Below are positions 9,794-19,211 of a stretch of DNA of 64,000 bases, piece after piece. The DNA comes from Lactonifactor longoviformis DSM 17459 (GTDB taxonomy: Bacteria; Bacillota; Clostridia; Lachnospirales; Lachnospiraceae): the NCBI RefSeq assembly GCF_900129135.1, contig NZ_FQVI01000002.1, positions 124,001 through 188,000 on the forward strand, in the 5' to 3' direction. The notes below the pieces were generated by a model, which saw only the letters and a program-made list of their open reading frames with translations, was not told the DNA's origin and made no database searches. Made by a program: the position numbers and the translations under genes. The first letter of the stretch is position 1; each line of letters starts with the position of its first letter.

Positions 9794-11062
9794 ATGAACG
9801 AGATTTATATGACCAACGAAGCGTCCGGCATATCCATGTCAGAGGTTGAACAATGCATGGAACAATTGCTGGAACAATATCCGGACTTAAAAAAAGTCCT
9901 GATTATTCCCCCTGACTTTACCCGCTGCTATTCTTATGCCGGGGAGATCACCCAGGTTCTCTATAAAAAGCTGTCCCCAGCAGCCACCGTACACGTTATG
10001 CCGGCACTGGGGACTCATATGGCCATGGATGCGGAGGAAAAAGAAAAGATGTTCGGGGGTGTAGTGCCTGAAGAAGCATTTCTGGTACATCACTGGCAGA
10101 CAGATACCATCTCCATCGGCCAGGTTCCGCGGGAAGTGATTGAGGAGATCTCAGAGGGTCTGTATTCTACGGATATTGAAGTAGAGGTCAACGAAAAATT
10201 AATTAACGGAGGGTATGACCTGATACTGTCCATCGGACAGGTAGTGCCCCATGAAGTTGTCGGGATGGCCAACTACAGCAAAAATATCTTTGTAGGTGTG
10301 GGCGGACGCCAGATGATCAATAAATCCCATATGTTAAGCGCTATCTGCGGGATGGAAAAAGCTTTGGGCGTAGCCGACTCCCCGGCCCGGAAAGTATTTG
10401 ACTATGCACAGCAGCATTTTCTGGACGGAAAACTGCCTCTTGTTTACATTCAGACAGTAACCACTCTAAAAGACGATAAGGTAACCTTAAACGGCCTTTA
10501 CGCAGGCCCCTCCCGGAAGCCCTTTGAGCATGCGGTAGCGCTCTCCGAACAGCTGAATATCTGCCATGTGGAGCGCCGGGCAAAAAAACTTGTGACTTAT
10601 CTGGATCCTTACGAGCTGAAGACTACCTGGGTGGGAAATAAGGGCGTATACCGTACCCGTATGGCTGTTGCCGACGGAGGGGAACTCATTATTCTGGCGC
10701 CCGGAGTAAAAGCTTTTGGTGAAAATGAAGAAATGGATCGCATGACCAGAACTTATGGATATAAGGGCCGCGACTACGTCCTGAAGCTTTTCAATGAAGG
10801 GGCATTTGAAAACAGGATCATGGCTGCTGCCCATCTGATTCAGGGTTCCTCCGACGGACGTTTTACTATCACCTACTGTACACGCCCTGAAAACCTGTCC
10901 AAGGAAGATATTAATACTGTGGGCTATGAGTGGATAGACTATGAAGAGGCTGCCGCCCTTTATAATCCTCACACCTTGAAAGAAGGATGGAACATCCTGG
11001 AAAATGGAGAGGAAATTTACTTTGTTAAAACTCCCGCCCTGGGATTATGGAAAGTAGACTGA
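9794..11062 (+). CDS. LarA-type nickel-pincer racemase/epimerase homologue
   Basis: A 422-residue LarA/DUF2088 protein. The motif PPDFTR (Asp41, Arg44), His75 in LGTHM, His153 in VVPHEVVG, Lys163 in ANYSKN and His179 match the cofactor and catalytic positions of lactate racemase. The segment around Lys163 lacks the usual glycine pair, so this is a divergent subgroup. It is the last gene of the uxuA-uxuB operon, 10 nt after uxuB with a perfect AGGAGG. LarA relatives epimerise C2 of 2-hydroxy acids. Here the natural candidate is an aldonate, for example gluconate to mannonate, which would feed UxuA. That substrate is inference. The larB/C/E cofactor genes are not in the window. Confidence 0.85.
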   Translation: MNEIYMTNEASGISMSEVEQCMEQLLEQYPDLKKVLIIPPDFTRCYSYAGEITQVLYKKLSPAATVHVMPALGTHMAMDAEEKEKMFGGVVPEEAFLVHHWQTDTISIGQVPREVIEEISEGLYSTDIEVEVNEKLINGGYDLILSIGQVVPHEVVGMANYSKNIFVGVGGRQMINKSHMLSAICGMEKALGVADSPARKVFDYAQQHFLDGKLPLVYIQTVTTLKDDKVTLNGLYAGPSRKPFEHAVALSEQLNICHVERRAKKLVTYLDPYELKTTWVGNKGVYRTRMAVADGGELIILAPGVKAFGENEEMDRMTRTYGYKGRDYVLKLFNEGAFENRIMAAAHLIQGSSDGRFTITYCTRPENLSKEDINTVGYEWIDYEEAAALYNPHTLKEGWNILENGEEIYFVKTPALGLWKVD

Positions 11063-11089
11063 TACTTTCTGACTTTCAGTAATCCTAGA

Positions 11090-11138
11090 AACAGGACCCG
11101 AAGAGCGGCGTGCCAATGCCGGCTCTTCGGGTCCTGTT
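11090..11138. terminator. Strong terminator after the uronate operon
   Basis: A 17-bp stem, AACAGGACCCGAAGAGC (11090-11106) with GCTCTTCGGGTCCTGTT (11122-11138), followed by TCTTATAT. It lies between convergent genes and can stop transcription from the plus strand. Confidence 0.8.
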
Positions 11139-11146
11139 CTTATATA

Positions 11147-11452
11147 TTATACTTCTTCAGGCTCCTTTTTATTAATCCGCTCAAACACCATCTCATACCC
11201 ATCATTCCCATAGTTCAGGGAACGGTTTACACGGCTGATGGTTGCAGTGGAAGCTCCTGTCTTTTCTGAGATCTCCAGATATGTTTTCTTTTCTCTTAGC
11301 ATCTTGGCAACTTCAAAGCGCTGGGACAGAGAAAGAATCTCATTCACTGTACACACATCCTCAAAAAATGTATAGCATTCTTCTTTATTCTTCAGACTTA
11401 AAATGGCCTCAAACAGATAGTCTACTGCCTCTGTGTGAATCTTCTTACTCAT
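11147..11452 (-). CDS. YerC/YecD family TrpR-like DNA-binding protein
   Basis: About 101 residues. A TrpR-type helix-turn-helix is clear: EILSLSQRFEVAKMLREKKT, then YLEISEKTGASTATISRVNR. I chose ATG 11452 (MSKKIH) because GAGGAG lies 7 nt upstream; longer versions start inside or before the ribosome site. YerC proteins are small, widespread Firmicutes regulators of poorly known role. It is convergent with the uronate operon and stands alone. Nothing here links it to tryptophan metabolism. Confidence 0.88.
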   Translation of the reverse strand: MSKKIHTEAVDYLFEAILSLKNKEECYTFFEDVCTVNEILSLSQRFEVAKMLREKKTYLEISEKTGASTATISRVNRSLNYGNDGYEMVFERINKKEPEEV

Positions 11453-11590
11453 TGTCATTCTCCTCAACACATATTTTTAAGCATTAACGAAATAATACGT
11501 CAACTTTTCTTCATTTTATCACGTTAAAATTGTGAAGTCAATGAGTTCGAATGTTTTATTTGTTACTGAGAGCGGAGGAAACCGTAACTT

Positions 11591-12838
11591 TCATTTTAAG
11601 TCCGGAAGTATGCTGCCACCCACAGGCATAACCACTACAGAGGCTTCCTCCCCTATCTTCTGAAAGGCTGTCTGCAGAGCTTCCTGAACACTGCCGAAAG
11701 GGTGCATAAATATTTCCTTCACCTGGGAGTCCGGCAGACTGGATACCAGAAAAATATCAGCTTTTCTTAAGACAGCACCTATGGCTGCCGCCTTATGGCC
11801 TCCGAGACAAAATTCCCTGCCTATCTTTCTCACCAGCTCTTCCGGATTCTCTGCCTCCCGCATCCACTGTTCAAAAACGGGCTCTCCCATGCCCTCCCCA
11901 AGATATCCTGCCATAATGATGATGCCCCCGTCTCTGACTGCGTAGGCAGCGTGATTCAAAGCCTTCTGCATCTGGTAAAGATTAAGATCCTTGGGCGCCC
12001 CTCCCTGGGACACGATTACAATATCTGCGGCTTTCTGAAGCTTTCTTCTGCAGCAGCTGTCCACATATCCGCACCCTGCCCGGTGAACCTGCACCGGATC
12101 CCCGGCAGCAGCCCAGAGTATTCTTTTTTCTGCATCCAGTACTACATTTAGAATAAAATCTATGTTGCACAATGCCCCAGCCTCTTCTATATCTTCCCGC
12201 ACAGGATTTCCCTCCAGGCATCCGCTCTCTGCCCCGGGCTCCATCATATGGCTGTGGTTCTTTTGTATGGCAGCCCTTGAGGCAGCTCCCGGAAGAATAG
12301 CCTTGGCACCTCCGCTGAAACCGGCGAAATAGTGATACTCAATGTTTCCCAGACAGACTATCCGGTCCGCAGAGGCAACCTCCCTGGTTATCTCCACCGG
12401 GGTTCCCCTGGATGTATATCCCAGGAGAATGCAGTCTTCCGGTTCTGAATCCACACAGCGTATCCTCTCATACACTGCCTCTCCAGCCAGCTTTCTTTTT
12501 TCTGCCTCTGTATGGTGCCTGTGAATCCCTAATCCAAAGATCAGTGTGATATCCTCCGGGCGTGCGCCCCCGGCAATCATCTCCTCCAACAGCACCGGCA
12601 TAATACGGCCCGTGGGCAGGGGCCTTGTCATATCACTGGCAACTACCGCGATTTTTTCACCCGGCCTTATTATGGCTCTCAGTTTGGAGGTTCCTACAGG
12701 ATGGAGCAATGCCTTTCGCAGAAGTGTCTCCTCATCCTCCTGTTTTGCTGTCTCTTGGGGCAGTAAGACCGCCTGAAGATTCCTGTTCGGTATGCTTACC
12801 TCCTGCTGTCCGTTCCCATAGCCCAGCGTTACCTTCAT
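11591..12838 (-). CDS. LarA-family nickel-pincer racemase/epimerase homologue (second copy)
   Basis: A 415-residue protein with the full LarA motif set: SDMTRPLP (Asp69, Thr71, Arg72), GLGIHRHHT (His106), EYHYFAGFSGGAKAILPG with the cofactor-attaching lysine at 179, and KNH near 195. It is closer to canonical lactate racemase than the homologue at 9794. It is the last gene of a minus-strand operon after the UroD-like protein and a TAXI-TRAP transporter, so its substrate is probably the imported 2-hydroxy acid. Which acid is unknown. No larB, larC or larE lies nearby, so the cofactor must be made from genes elsewhere. Confidence 0.87.
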   Translation of the reverse strand: MKVTLGYGNGQQEVSIPNRNLQAVLLPQETAKQEDEETLLRKALLHPVGTSKLRAIIRPGEKIAVVASDMTRPLPTGRIMPVLLEEMIAGGARPEDITLIFGLGIHRHHTEAEKRKLAGEAVYERIRCVDSEPEDCILLGYTSRGTPVEITREVASADRIVCLGNIEYHYFAGFSGGAKAILPGAASRAAIQKNHSHMMEPGAESGCLEGNPVREDIEEAGALCNIDFILNVVLDAEKRILWAAAGDPVQVHRAGCGYVDSCCRRKLQKAADIVIVSQGGAPKDLNLYQMQKALNHAAYAVRDGGIIIMAGYLGEGMGEPVFEQWMREAENPEELVRKIGREFCLGGHKAAAIGAVLRKADIFLVSSLPDSQVKEIFMHPFGSVQEALQTAFQKIGEEASVVVMPVGGSILPDLK

Positions 12839-12859
12839 GCCGATTCTCCCCCTTCTTCA

Positions 12860-14746
12860 CTATTTTACCGGTACTATTGCCTGCCTTCGCAGATGAATCC
12901 CACAGATTACACTGGCTACGAGGATTCCCACAAGATCGGTTGTTACTCCCTGCACCATCATCAGTACCGCAGCGCCGAACAGAGGAACCCGCAGATAAGC
13001 TTTTATTGGATACTTCAACCAGCCGGAAACCGCCACAGACAATATAGCAATCCCTATGAGTGTGGTACAGACGGCAAGAATAATATCCACTATATTCCCT
13101 ACCAGAAGTATTCCTGTACCGTATGCAAATACATAGGGCACGATGAAAGACGACAGGGCCAGGCGAAATGCCTGAAATCCCACCTTTCCGGGATTTCCTT
13201 CTGCTATGGGAGCCGCCGTGTACGCACAGATGGCTACAGGAGGCGTAATTCCTGCCATACAGGAGAAATAAAAGATAAACAAATGTGCCTGAATGGGTTC
13301 CAGTCCCATCTGAACCAGTGCAGGAGCTGTAAGCGCAGCCTGCATAACATAGGCAGCCGTAGGAGGAATCCCCATCCCTAATATAATGGAGGCTATCATA
13401 GTCAGTATCAGGGCTACCATAAGATTGCCTCCGGAAATACTGACAACTGCACTTGTGAACTTTAAACCAAGGCCTGTAAATCTGAGCACGCCAATAATAA
13501 TCCCGGCGCTTGCACAGGCTGTTGCCACAGAGATGCAGGATTTTGATCCCAGTACCATTGCCTCCAGACATTTTTTTGGTGTCATCCGGGTTTCCCTGCG
13601 GAAAAAGCTTACGATAATAATGGATATAATCCCGTAAAAGGCTGCCCTCATGGCAGAATATCCTGCGCAGAGAAAATAGATAATCACAAGGAGCGGTATC
13701 AGCAAGTATCCTGCCCGCTTCATAACAGAAAGGGCTGGTTCAATTTCTTCCCTGGGAACCCCCGAAAGGTTCAAACGCCGCGCCTCCAGATATACCTGGA
13801 GAAACACTGCAAAAAAATATAATAGTGCGGGGACCAATGCATAAAGACATATCCTGGCATAGGAGATCCCCAGGTATTCGGACATAATAAATGCACCGGC
13901 ACCCATAACCGGGGGAAGAATCATCCCTCCTGTGGAAGCCACAGATGCAACGGCACCTGCAAAATTCTTTTCATATCCTCCCTTTTTCATAAAGGGGATC
14001 GTAAACACACCGGTTGCAGCTACATTAGCAATGGCACTCCCGGAGATTGTCCCCATCAGTGCGCAGGAGATTACGGTCATCATACCGGGGCCTCCCCGAA
14101 AACGTCCTACCGCACTCTTTGAAATATCAAGGAAGAACTGTCCGCCTCCGGAGACCTGGAGAAAGCTGCCGAAGAGGCAGAACATTACTACAAAGGTAGC
14201 AGAGGAATTCAGCGCTTCCCCGAACACCCCCTGAAAGGTCAGGTACATCTGTTCCACAAAACGGTCCAGCCCAATCCCTTTAAAGTATAATACTCCGGAC
14301 ATATACTTGGCGGTGAATGCATACAGGATAAAGATTAGAGCTATGATGGGCATTGCCATTCCGAGACAACGGCGTGTCAGCTCCAGCACAGACACAATTA
14401 AAATAATTCCCAGAATTACCTGCAGTGTAGTTACCTTATCTACCTGCATCATACGCATCATCAGCTTTTTATTGGCAAGTATGTTGTATCCAAGACTTGC
14501 CGCCATCCCAGCCGCAAATACAAGGTTGAAAATCCTGGTTACCGTTTTCCATCTCTCATTCTTAGACTGATACCCCAAATAATAAATGAGACCAATAAAC
14601 AGCAGGTGCACCGCTGTCTGGCAGGTTCCTGTTAGCGTACCCATAAGAGCTGTATATAAGTGGAAAAATGCCATTGCAGCGCCCAATATCTGGATGCTGA
14701 CTTTGCAAATCCTGTCGTATCGATCCCCGCCTTTTGTTTTTTCCAT
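12860..14746 (-). CDS. TRAP transporter fused permease (TAXI type)
   Basis: 628 residues, matching the usual length of fused 4TM/12TM TRAP permeases. An N-terminal small-permease-like part (about 1-190) is followed by a large DctM-like part with GTISGSAIANVAATG, GGMILPPVMGAGAFIM, GMGIPPTAAYVM and GITPPVAICAYTAA. GGAGAGGA precedes the ATG. It begins 14 nt after the TAXI binding protein upstream and ends 21 nt before the LarA homologue. It is a sodium- or proton-driven importer of an organic acid in the cytoplasmic membrane. Confidence 0.93.
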   Translation of the reverse strand: MEKTKGGDRYDRICKVSIQILGAAMAFFHLYTALMGTLTGTCQTAVHLLFIGLIYYLGYQSKNERWKTVTRIFNLVFAAGMAASLGYNILANKKLMMRMMQVDKVTTLQVILGIILIVSVLELTRRCLGMAMPIIALIFILYAFTAKYMSGVLYFKGIGLDRFVEQMYLTFQGVFGEALNSSATFVVMFCLFGSFLQVSGGGQFFLDISKSAVGRFRGGPGMMTVISCALMGTISGSAIANVAATGVFTIPFMKKGGYEKNFAGAVASVASTGGMILPPVMGAGAFIMSEYLGISYARICLYALVPALLYFFAVFLQVYLEARRLNLSGVPREEIEPALSVMKRAGYLLIPLLVIIYFLCAGYSAMRAAFYGIISIIIVSFFRRETRMTPKKCLEAMVLGSKSCISVATACASAGIIIGVLRFTGLGLKFTSAVVSISGGNLMVALILTMIASIILGMGIPPTAAYVMQAALTAPALVQMGLEPIQAHLFIFYFSCMAGITPPVAICAYTAAPIAEGNPGKVGFQAFRLALSSFIVPYVFAYGTGILLVGNIVDIILAVCTTLIGIAILSVAVSGWLKYPIKAYLRVPLFGAAVLMMVQGVTTDLVGILVASVICGIHLRRQAIVPVK

Positions 14747-14760
14747 TGAAATCCTCTCCC

Positions 14761-15780
14761 TTATGAGACATTAATTCCTTTTTCTTTATAGTAACGGAGT
14801 GCTCCCGGATGGATCTCCCCCACCACTCCCTGGGTAATGGTTTCGTCCGATAAGGACTTCAGGAGAGCATGTGAGGTCCCCAGCACATCATAGTTTTCAC
14901 AGATTGCCTTTGTCATCTCATACACCACATCCTCCGGCATATCCCTGGAGACTACGTAAAGATTGGGTGTCCCTATTGTTTTCACATCTTCTTTTTGAAA
15001 TTCATAGGTGCCTGCGGGAATGGTAATGTCTACCCATCCCTCATAGGTTTCCGTATATTCTTTCAATTTTTCTTCATTGATCTGCACCAGGCTGAATTCC
15101 TTTCCCACGGCCGCATTCACAATTCCTGCTGCGGGGAACGAGGTTGTCCAAAAAACTGCGTCAATATTTCCATCCTGAAGGGAATTAGTAGCCTCTCCCC
15201 ATGCCAGAGGTGTCATTTCTCCACCGCTTGCCTCTATGTCGTCCAGGGTAAATCCATAGGTCTTCATCATATTCATGCAGGGCTGGTAAGGTCCTCCCCC
15301 GAACTGTCCGCAGGTGAATTTTTTGCTTTTCAAGTCCGCGAAATCCTGGATCCCGGAGGATGGCAGCGCCCAAAGCTGCATGGTGTTGGGATACAGAGCG
15401 CACATGGACATGAGATCCGGATAAGTCTCCTCAAAAGGCTCCTCTCCGTTAATGGCTGCTGCCAGGGTATCTGCTGTAATAATCGCCATATCTGCCTCTT
15501 TGTTGTCCATCAGTTTTACATTTACCGCGCTCCCGGTGCTGGGAACGGAAGAAAACTCTGTTCCCGGCATGGCAGCCTTAAATAGTTCTATGGTAGCTGC
15601 CCCCACGATCTCCATGGTCCCACCTGACGGACCGGTGAGAATCGTTACTTCTTTTACCTCCTGGCTGCTTTTTTGGGTGCTGTCCTTCTCCGTATCCTCA
15701 GAAGCAGAATCCGTGTTTCCTGAGCATCCTCCCAAAATCATAATTCCTGCAAGTACCAAAGCCATTATCTTTTTCTTCAA
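14761..15780 (-). CDS. TAXI-family TRAP solute-binding lipoprotein
   Basis: 339 residues with a lipoprotein signal (KKKIMALVLAGIMILGGC, lipid-modified Cys near 19). The mature part has TAXI features: TGPSGGTMEIVGAATIELF, GSAVNVKLMDNKEADMAI and WALPSSGIQDFADLKSKKFT. The start codon is TTG at 15780 with AAGGAGAG upstream. It delivers a carboxylate-type substrate to the fused permease directly downstream. Family ligands include glutamate and other organic acids, so the substrate cannot be fixed. Confidence 0.92.
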   Translation of the reverse strand: MKKKIMALVLAGIMILGGCSGNTDSASEDTEKDSTQKSSQEVKEVTILTGPSGGTMEIVGAATIELFKAAMPGTEFSSVPSTGSAVNVKLMDNKEADMAIITADTLAAAINGEEPFEETYPDLMSMCALYPNTMQLWALPSSGIQDFADLKSKKFTCGQFGGGPYQPCMNMMKTYGFTLDDIEASGGEMTPLAWGEATNSLQDGNIDAVFWTTSFPAAGIVNAAVGKEFSLVQINEEKLKEYTETYEGWVDITIPAGTYEFQKEDVKTIGTPNLYVVSRDMPEDVVYEMTKAICENYDVLGTSHALLKSLSDETITQGVVGEIHPGALRYYKEKGINVS

Positions 15781-15817
15781 TGTAATCTCTCCTTCCTGTG
15801 ATCTTTTCCCTTACTCA

Positions 15818-17080
15818 TCAGTAGCTCTTAACGATCTCACTTGCCAGCCTGCACCACTCCCAGAGCCTCTGAGGTTCATGGTTCAAGTCAATAATTGATT
15901 TCATAATAATCTCCACGCTGCTTCCATACCTTTTTGCCAGACGGCAGACCTTTTTCAGTTCCTCAGTGAGGAGATCGTATCCGCAGGGATTTAGATTGAT
16001 AAAAGTATTATGTGCTTTAAATGATACAATATAGCGTTTTCCCATCTTTTCCATTGCAGCTTCACAATCGCTGAACGGGGATACGGATATCTTTTTCAGG
16101 TTGGGAAAGGTTCCCAGTTCCTCTATTTTGTGATCCAGCCGTTCACAGCATCCATAATAGATGCGCGGATACAGATCGGTCCAGGCCCTTTCATGGTCAA
16201 ATGCAAATTCTTTGGTCATCTCCGGGGATACCGATGTGAAAATCTGATCTTGTGCCACCCCCCAATTATCCTTCAGACTTCCTCCAATCCCGGTTTCAGT
16301 GGGCTTTGGAAGAGCTGAACAGTATCCATAGCCTCCATTTCCAATAAATGTGTTAGAATTATTAGAGGAGATAAGGCCAAGCTCTTCATACTGCTTTGCT
16401 CTGTGTATAAAGCATTCGGCATATCTCTCCGCTGCCAGATGCAGATATTCGGGGTTCATGACCAGGTCTGTCATTCCCTGATCAATGGTTGTCCATGCAA
16501 AGATGTCGTCGAACATGGCAAACCGGAAGTTCTGGATCCCGAATAATTTAATCTCGATAATCCCTTCCATAATCTCGCACATCTGTTCATACCGCTCCAT
16601 GGTCTCCTCTCTGCGGTAGACAACCTTGGGCCATTTAATTTTTGCGGAGACATCCTCTTCATTCCAGAGTACTCTCTCAAAGGCATACGCCCGGTGAAGT
16701 TCCTCCGGATCCATGGTCCACTGGGCCGGATAACTGGACATACGCAGTCCCACATTTGTATCCTCTGCAATGACCGGGACATTAAGATACGGTTCCACTA
16801 CCCGATCTCCCCGCAGATGGTTCCATTCGTAGATGGTTAAAAGCATTTCCATCTCCCTTTGCCTGAAATACGGATCTTCAATCGTCGGCCGGATGGCATC
16901 CGGACCTTCCATAAGAAGCAAAACCGGATAATCTCTGGCTATTACCACCGGACGTATCATCTGTCCGTCATTCACTGCTGTCCATAGCTTTTTATTTTCT
17001 TTCTGAATATCCAGCTCGGCAATTTCCCGTATCTGCCTCCCCAAAGACCGAAGTCTTTCTTTTTCTCTGTCTGATAACAT
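15818..17080 (-). CDS. Uroporphyrinogen decarboxylase-like (UroD/MtaA superfamily) protein
   Basis: About 420 residues. The C-terminal half resembles UroD-like methyltransferases and decarboxylases (WTDLYPRIYYGCCERLDHK, PFSDCEAAMEKMGKRY, FKAHNTF). The YGCCE and SDCE cysteines could bind zinc as in corrinoid methyltransferases, but this is not certain. I chose ATG 17080 (MLSDREKERL), preceded by GGGAAGG; a GTG at 17107 has no ribosome site. It leads the operon with the TAXI-TRAP system and a LarA homologue. It is not a haem-synthesis enzyme by context; its role is probably substrate demethylation or decarboxylation. Confidence 0.75.
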   Translation of the reverse strand: MLSDREKERLRSLGRQIREIAELDIQKENKKLWTAVNDGQMIRPVVIARDYPVLLLMEGPDAIRPTIEDPYFRQREMEMLLTIYEWNHLRGDRVVEPYLNVPVIAEDTNVGLRMSSYPAQWTMDPEELHRAYAFERVLWNEEDVSAKIKWPKVVYRREETMERYEQMCEIMEGIIEIKLFGIQNFRFAMFDDIFAWTTIDQGMTDLVMNPEYLHLAAERYAECFIHRAKQYEELGLISSNNSNTFIGNGGYGYCSALPKPTETGIGGSLKDNWGVAQDQIFTSVSPEMTKEFAFDHERAWTDLYPRIYYGCCERLDHKIEELGTFPNLKKISVSPFSDCEAAMEKMGKRYIVSFKAHNTFINLNPCGYDLLTEELKKVCRLAKRYGSSVEIIMKSIIDLNHEPQRLWEWCRLASEIVKSY

Positions 17081-17494
17081 AATCCTTCCCTTTCTCCCGG
17101 CCGGCACAGGGGACGGAATCTGTAGAAGGGCCCCTTTTGGCTTCCCGGGTGCTCAGTTGATAGATGCCGTAAACTGCCATATGGCGCAGGACGCAATGCA
17201 TCTGTACGTCGCAAAGCATGCTTCTATTCCCAGAACTGCCTGAAAGCAGAACTATGAATAGAAATATAAATTGATACCCGGGTTCACACAGTTATATCAG
17301 ATAATTAAATATTTTATATGTATTTTTCTGGTATTTGTTCCATTATCTCTGTGTTTTCTTTATTGTATATCTGTTAACCTGAAGTGTAAATTACATCTTT
17401 CTTTTGGATATATAGTTTAAAACTATCGATAGCCCAGAATTTCTTGACCAGAAGACAAAATAAGAATAAGATAAAAAATACAGGAGGTGATGAT
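17081..17494. promoter_or_regulatory. Divergent intergenic region with LysR-type palindrome
   Basis: A 414-nt region without a gene between the UroD-like operon and the LysR gene. ATAGTTT-A-AAACTAT (17412-17426) is a perfect odd palindrome containing T-N11-A, the usual LysR recognition shape. A TTCTATTC/GAATAGAA inverted pair spans about 17222-17261. Both are consistent with LysR control of the divergent operon. Confidence 0.45.
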
Positions 17495-18388
17495 GTGACA
17501 ATTCGGCAATTACAGTATTTTCAGCAGGTCTGCCAGTGGGGAGGAATTACTGCGGCAGCAAAAAAGCTTCACGTTTCCCAGCCCTCCATCACCAATTCCA
17601 TCAAGGCCTTGGAAGAAGAGTTTAACCTTCTGCTGTTTAAGCGTGAGAAAAAGAAGCTTACACTGACCTTTGAAGGGGAACTGTTCTATGTAGAGGCAAC
17701 CCATGTCCTTCAGGATGTGAATGACCTGACCCAGAAAATGAAAGATTTGAGCCGCTCCAGAAACCAGATTAAGCTTGCAATCTCACCCACAGTGGAAACC
17801 TTTCTGTTCTCTGAAGTGGTTATTGGATTTAAAAAACTCCATCCCCATGTTACCATTGATGTTCTGGAGCTGGGGGCGCTGGAGTGCTATGAAGTGGTGG
17901 AAAAAGGACAGGTTGATTTTGCAATTACCATAACCAATTATGCCAATCTGAATGCCGTGCGTATTATCACCCTGCTGACGACACGGCTGAACCTGGCCGT
18001 TCACAGGGAAAGTCCCATGGCCAGTCTCAAAAGCATTACACTCCGTGAGGTGGCACAGATCCCACTCGTGGTCAACCGAATCGGTTCCTTCAGCAATAAG
18101 ATCATCAGCACTGCCTTTGAAAAGGCTTCCCTTAAGCCCAACATTATATTCCGCTCCAATCAGCTGGATACCATAAAGCAGCTTCTCCGGTCAGATTACT
18201 CGGTAGGGGGACTGCTTTTTGAGGAGACCATTCTGCACAACGAGGATATTGTAGGGATTCCTATTGAACCTCAGCTGGATCCGGTATTTATCGGTATCCT
18301 GTGGAATAAAGAACGTCCCTTGTACAGCGACTCTACCGCCTTTATCAACTATACCAAACGGCAGTTCCCCCCCTGCAGGATATCCTAA
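17495..18388 (+). CDS. LysR-family transcriptional regulator
   Basis: 297 residues with an N-terminal HTH (IRQLQYFQQVCQWGGITAAA, then KKLHVSQPSITNSIKALEEE) and a periplasmic-binding-like effector domain from about residue 90. The start is GTG 17495, set 7 nt after a perfect AGGAGG; a TTG at 17444 would add 17 charged residues and has no ribosome site. It is transcribed away from the UroD/TRAP/LarA operon, the classic LysR arrangement, so it probably activates that operon in response to its substrate. Confidence 0.92.
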   Translation: MTIRQLQYFQQVCQWGGITAAAKKLHVSQPSITNSIKALEEEFNLLLFKREKKKLTLTFEGELFYVEATHVLQDVNDLTQKMKDLSRSRNQIKLAISPTVETFLFSEVVIGFKKLHPHVTIDVLELGALECYEVVEKGQVDFAITITNYANLNAVRIITLLTTRLNLAVHRESPMASLKSITLREVAQIPLVVNRIGSFSNKIISTAFEKASLKPNIIFRSNQLDTIKQLLRSDYSVGGLLFEETILHNEDIVGIPIEPQLDPVFIGILWNKERPLYSDSTAFINYTKRQFPPCRIS

Positions 18389-18425
18389 TTTCAGGATATT
18401 CTCTTATACCTGCAGGAGCAGGAAA

Positions 18426-18458
18426 AGGCCGGGAATCTGTTTTTAAGATTCCCGGCCT
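18426..18458. terminator. Bidirectional terminator
   Basis: AGGCCGGGAATCT (18426-18438) pairs with AGATTCCCGGCCT (18446-18458) around a T-rich loop, between the convergent LysR and PHP genes. Confidence 0.7.
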
Positions 18459-18482
18459 GATAACCGCGTATTTCTCTCTTTG

Positions 18483-19211
18483 CTACCTGTATCTGTTTAC
18501 ATACTTCTTCAGCTCTTCCACAGAACGGTTCACAACCAATTCCTCAGGAAATTCCGTTTCTTTTAACAGCGCTTCCACAAACTCATGGGCTCCAACCAAA
18601 TCATCCACATGCGCATCGCTTCCAATGATAACAGGAGCCTGGTATTCCTTACAGTATTTCAGCAATTCCAGCATATTTTCTCTGCCATTTTGCCGGAAAC
18701 ATCTGGGATCCAGGGAATTATTATTCAGCTCCAGCAGCACCTTGTACTCTTTTGCAGCCTGTACAACGGCGCGGTAATCCGGCTTAAACCTCCCGTCATC
18801 AGGATGACCGATGATGTTAATATAAGGGTTTTTTATGGCACACAGATAAGCATTGGTATTCTCCTCTTCTGTACCGCTCTTATAGCATGGGGGATGGATG
18901 CTTGCAATAGTTACATCCATCTTTTTTAAGGTTCTCTCTTCCATATCAATGGTTCCCTGGTAATCAAGAATATTCAGCTCTGTGCCCAAAAGCAGCTCCA
19001 CCCCATAGCAGTCCTTATATTTGTCCCGGTCAACCATTTTCAGATTTTCAAAATAGAAAGTGCAGCAGGTTCCCGGCATTTCAACCGCATGTTCTGTGAT
19101 TCCCAGCAGCTGAAGCCCTTTCCTGCCTGCGGCACAAGCCATCTCTGCCATTGTATTGTAGGCATGCCCGCTGGCCAGCGTGTGGGTATGCACGTCTAAA
19201 ACATATTTCAT
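18483..19211 (-). CDS. PHP-domain phosphoesterase (YcdX type)
   Basis: 242 residues with the metal-binding histidine motifs of PHP hydrolases: DVHTHTLASGHAYNT at the N-terminus, GITEHAVEMPG, SIHPPC, IGHPDDGRF and GSDAHVDD. Such proteins are trinuclear-metal phosphatases; the closest named group is YcdX. It follows the xylulokinase gene on the same strand after about 145 nt and could belong to the same unit. The substrate is unknown. Confidence 0.87.
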   Translation of the reverse strand: MKYVLDVHTHTLASGHAYNTMAEMACAAGRKGLQLLGITEHAVEMPGTCCTFYFENLKMVDRDKYKDCYGVELLLGTELNILDYQGTIDMEERTLKKMDVTIASIHPPCYKSGTEEENTNAYLCAIKNPYINIIGHPDDGRFKPDYRAVVQAAKEYKVLLELNNNSLDPRCFRQNGRENMLELLKYCKEYQAPVIIGSDAHVDDLVGAHEFVEALLKETEFPEELVVNRSVEELKKYVNRYR

